Shown in pieces: positions 61,897 through 64,000 of a stretch of 64,000 nucleotides of DNA. Source of the stretch: QWQI01 sp964608915 (lineage in GTDB: Bacteria; Planctomycetota; Planctomycetia; Isosphaerales; Isosphaeraceae). The position numbers and the translations under genes were made by a program. The stretch lies in contig CAZSQA010000004.1 of the NCBI GenBank assembly GCA_964608915.1, positions 194,661 to 258,660 on the forward strand. The letters are read 5' to 3'. The stretch's first letter is position 1, and each line of letters begins with the position of its first letter. Under the pieces are notes generated by a model that was given only the letters and a program-made list of their open reading frames with translations, was not told the DNA's origin and searched no databases.

Positions 61897-62443
61897 ACAT
61901 CGTCATCGGCTCATAAGTTCGATAAGCGAATCGGGACGTTCTTCTGTTGCGGACTGGTTCTTCAGGACGGTTCTTTGCCTGATTGTCGTCACTTTCTTGC
62001 CGATCGATACGGCGACGGCTGCCGAAGTCATAGGAATCGTCACGCGAGTAACTGACGGTGACACAATCCACGTGAGCGTTGACCGGAAAGTCGAGAAACT
62101 CCGCCTGCATGGCATCGACGCCCCAGAGATTGGCCAGGTATTCGGAACCGAGGCCAGGTCTTTTGCTCGGAAGCTAATTGAAGGGCAGAAACTGACGGTA
62201 GAGAGAATCAGTTCGGACCGTTATGGAAGGACTCTGGCGATTGTACGATTCCCGGACGGCAGGACGCTCAATGCCGAAATGGTCCGGCAAGGCTATGCCT
62301 GGTGGTCCCGGAGGCACGCCCCCGATGCTCTCGAATTGGCCGAAGCGGAGCGAGAAGCCAGGACACGGAGGCGAGGATTATGGCGGCAGGAGGAGCAGAT
62401 TCCGCCCTGGATTTGGCGGGCTCGTTCGGATAAATTTAGATAG
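61877..62443 (+). CDS. Thermonuclease (SNase-like) with N-terminal membrane/signal segment
   Basis: A staphylococcal-nuclease-fold protein. GIVTRVTDGDTIHV opens the OB-fold, RLHGIDAPEIG supplies the catalytic Arg and Glu, and DRYGRTLAIV the second Arg, so the active site is complete. A hydrophobic segment (VLCLIVVTFLPI) ahead of an Ala-rich cleavage-like site suggests export. The listed start is the GTG at 61877, which overlaps the end of hsdR by 20 bases; a later non-ATG start is possible. It would degrade DNA or RNA outside the cytoplasm. Confidence 0.85.
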   Translation: MPIGRTEHRHRLISSISESGRSSVADWFFRTVLCLIVVTFLPIDTATAAEVIGIVTRVTDGDTIHVSVDRKVEKLRLHGIDAPEIGQVFGTEARSFARKLIEGQKLTVERISSDRYGRTLAIVRFPDGRTLNAEMVRQGYAWWSRRHAPDALELAEAEREARTRRRGLWRQEEQIPPWIWRARSDKFR

Positions 62444-62722
62444 CATAGAATGAAGCACTCCCAAAGCCCGTGTATGCCGCAAGTCATTCTTCCGTCTGCT
62501 CCAGACTCTGCGGATTTCCGATGAGTTGGTGCCTCCGGCTACCTGACTTACCAAGATGAGATCTCGAGAACCTGAAGACGATAGTCCGGATATACTTAAA
62601 GCTATTGTTATTCCGAACGAAGATACAATCCATAAGCTTTTGCAATCGCCCTTGGACTTTCATTTTGACAGGTCAATCGGATGCGAATACAAGATCAACC
62701 ACAAATTCTCATGAGGGTTATC
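62444..62722. other. Intergenic stretch, nothing recognised
   Basis: About 280 bases between the thermonuclease and the lipoprotein gene, slightly A+T-rich. No gene, tRNA or clear hairpin is seen. GAGGG at its right end is the ribosome site of the next gene. Confidence 0.4.
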
Positions 62723-63208
62723 ATGAATTGGACATGTATTGCGGCATTGGGTTTGGTTTTCCTCGCAGGCTGTACAGAGCAACGTGCCCCGCAGCAAACC
62801 TTGTCAGCAAAGTCGATCGCATTGTCTGAAAAGTCGATCGAGCGTTCAGCCGCACGGGATAAGTTGCTCGATGATATCAAGCAAGGTAGAGTGCCAGTAA
62901 GGTCTTTGAAGGACTCGGAAAAGCAAGTCATCGAGGCTGTCGTGAAAGACAAGCTAAAAGATCCGGATTCGGCAAAATTCGATTGGCCACCCCTAGTTGG
63001 CAAAGAACCCTCGGCATATTGCGGACTTGTGAATGCGAAGAATTCGTTCGGCGGCTACAGCGGGAAAAGACCATACATTGTCGTTCCAATCATCAGGAAT
63101 GGAATCATACGGACGGCTGTTTTGATTGGCATGGCGACCGTAGATGCAAACAGTTCCGAAAATCAAGCGATAATGACTACATGCAGCTACGACGGCTACA
63201 TCTTTTAG
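62723..63208 (+). CDS. Small lipoprotein of unknown function
   Basis: A 161-residue protein with a lipoprotein signal: hydrophobic IAALGLVFLAGC where LAGC is the lipobox and the cysteine the lipid site. The mature part has a helical region, then VKDKLKDPDSAKFDWPPL and YCGLVNAKNSFGGYSG, a pattern found in small hypothetical proteins of phage and island origin. I chose the ATG at 62723 because GAGGG lies five bases before it; 62711 is an alternative. Function unknown. Confidence 0.7.
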   Translation: MNWTCIAALGLVFLAGCTEQRAPQQTLSAKSIALSEKSIERSAARDKLLDDIKQGRVPVRSLKDSEKQVIEAVVKDKLKDPDSAKFDWPPLVGKEPSAYCGLVNAKNSFGGYSGKRPYIVVPIIRNGIIRTAVLIGMATVDANSSENQAIMTTCSYDGYIF

Positions 63209-64000
63209 CCTTTTTGCCCGCGTTATTTCGAGAGAAGAACCCAGAGTCAGATTAACTCATTGATTCTGCTGACGTTGCATTCAAATAGGATACTCCATTT
63301 GACTTCTGTATCACGCAAGTGCTTTACCCTCATGCCATGGAATTCTGCCTAGTTTTCTCCTGACCTCGTCTAGGTGCAAACGGCGATCACCCCTCCGAGT
63401 GTTTGGCTGAGCGGGTGAATTCAGCTCAACCTATTCACGACCGATTCCAAGCGACAAATTACTCGGACCGTCTCAATCTCGCCAGTTACTCGAAAAGCCA
63501 CCCAGGAAGCTCGTACAGCAGCGAAAGTCGTTTCGGCATGGTGGGTAGCCGACAAGGGCGAATCCGCACTCCTGAGTCATGCTATGGGCGTTTGGAGTGG
63601 GTTCGGAGTCACCCCCTTCTCCCAAGTTCGATCTTCAATGCACTTGTGTCGACCGATTCGGACGCCTGAGGTTCGAGCCGCATGTCCTGACTTCGCTCGT
63701 CCCGCTCAGACCGACCGGTTCGATTTCTTCATCTCGACCCTGCACAGATTCGGGAAGCGAATCTACAAGTAAAGTATAAGAACGTACATAGGTTTGAGCG
63801 GCCGACCTACCGTGGATATCTTGAACTTACTTGCATTCGCCGCGACTGTCTTACCGTCGGTAAGTTCCATCATGGCTGATCGCGTTCGAGCAGCTTAAGT
63901 TAGCCGCACTTTTCAGGCCCTTCGATTCCGACTATTTATGCACAGCCATTTCGACGTTAATTAAGTTATATCATATATCGAAGATATATAGTTAAACAGT
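63209..64000. other. Terminal 0.8 kb without recognisable gene, AT-rich at the end
   Basis: No frame here has a domain or good start. The last 45 bases are strongly A+T-rich and contain the hairpin ATATATC-GAA-GATATAT (about 63974-63990). The region could hold the next promoter or a junction of the island; neither can be shown. No copy of the tRNA-Arg 3' end is present, so the other end of the island is outside the window. Confidence 0.4.

Noticed and set aside
63811..63900. Short frame near the window end starting at a GTG (about 28 codons)
   Set aside because: No ribosome site or similarity; too short to support.
63950..64000. AT-rich end considered as a replication origin or attachment site
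   Set aside because: Only one short hairpin; no DnaA boxes, iterons or copy of the tRNA-Arg 3' end were found.

Overview
The window looks like a Planctomycete chromosome (GC near 60%, probably Gemmataceae-like). This rests on a planctomycete-type bacterial microcompartment (BMC) operon, an ECF sigma factor paired with a Ser/Thr kinase carrying a repeat tail, long TPR membrane proteins, an exosortase-like protein and a very large CHAT-NTPase-WD40 protein. The species call is inference; the gene families are read from the sequence.

Layout. 1-5 kb: the start of panB, two polytopic membrane proteins of glycosyltransferase type and a Gfo/Idh/MocA oxidoreductase. 5.0-6.4 kb: a stretch without a convincing gene, containing a 12-C tract. 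6.4-9.4 kb: sigma factor and kinase. 10-11.2 kb: a secreted beta-lactamase-fold hydrolase. 11.4-21.8 kb (minus strand): one long BMC operon with a DeoR regulator, PduL, three hexameric and three pentameric shell proteins, acetate kinase, CoA-acylating aldehyde dehydrogenase, class II aldolase, lactate/malate dehydrogenase, a class I aldolase-like protein and one unknown. The enzymes fit cleavage of fuculose/rhamnulose 1-phosphate to lactaldehyde and its conversion through lactyl-CoA and lactyl-phosphate to lactate with ATP gain. 22-24.8 kb: mutM and a membrane histidine kinase with a haem-type motif. 24.9-31.1 kb: a three-gene membrane/TPR operon. 31.2-31.8 kb: tRNA-Ser(CGA) and tadA.

32.1-47.7 kb is the most unusual chromosomal part. 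Side by side are a caspase/gingipain-like protein, an LCAT-like lipase, a transglutaminase-like protein, a 1,864-residue CHAT-STAND NTPase-WD40 protein, a metzincin protease and an unknown exported protein. Four hydrolase types plus a signalling NTPase suggest a conflict, regulated-death or self-processing system.

47.8-64 kb is a genomic island. It begins at a 3' fragment of tRNA-Arg(ACG) that still has its terminator, next to what looks like an integrase tail. It carries a Fic protein, an AbrB-like antitoxin, and a type I restriction-modification operon (hsdM, rhuM, hsdS, hsdR) interrupted by a GHKL ATPase with a nuclease-like C-terminus, a dual-specificity phosphatase, a DUF3800 protein and a small possible nuclease toxin. 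The fic and hsdM promoters share a three-box element with identical spacing, so one regulator probably controls both. hsdR is split by an in-frame amber codon. The last 0.8 kb has no recognisable gene and ends AT-rich.
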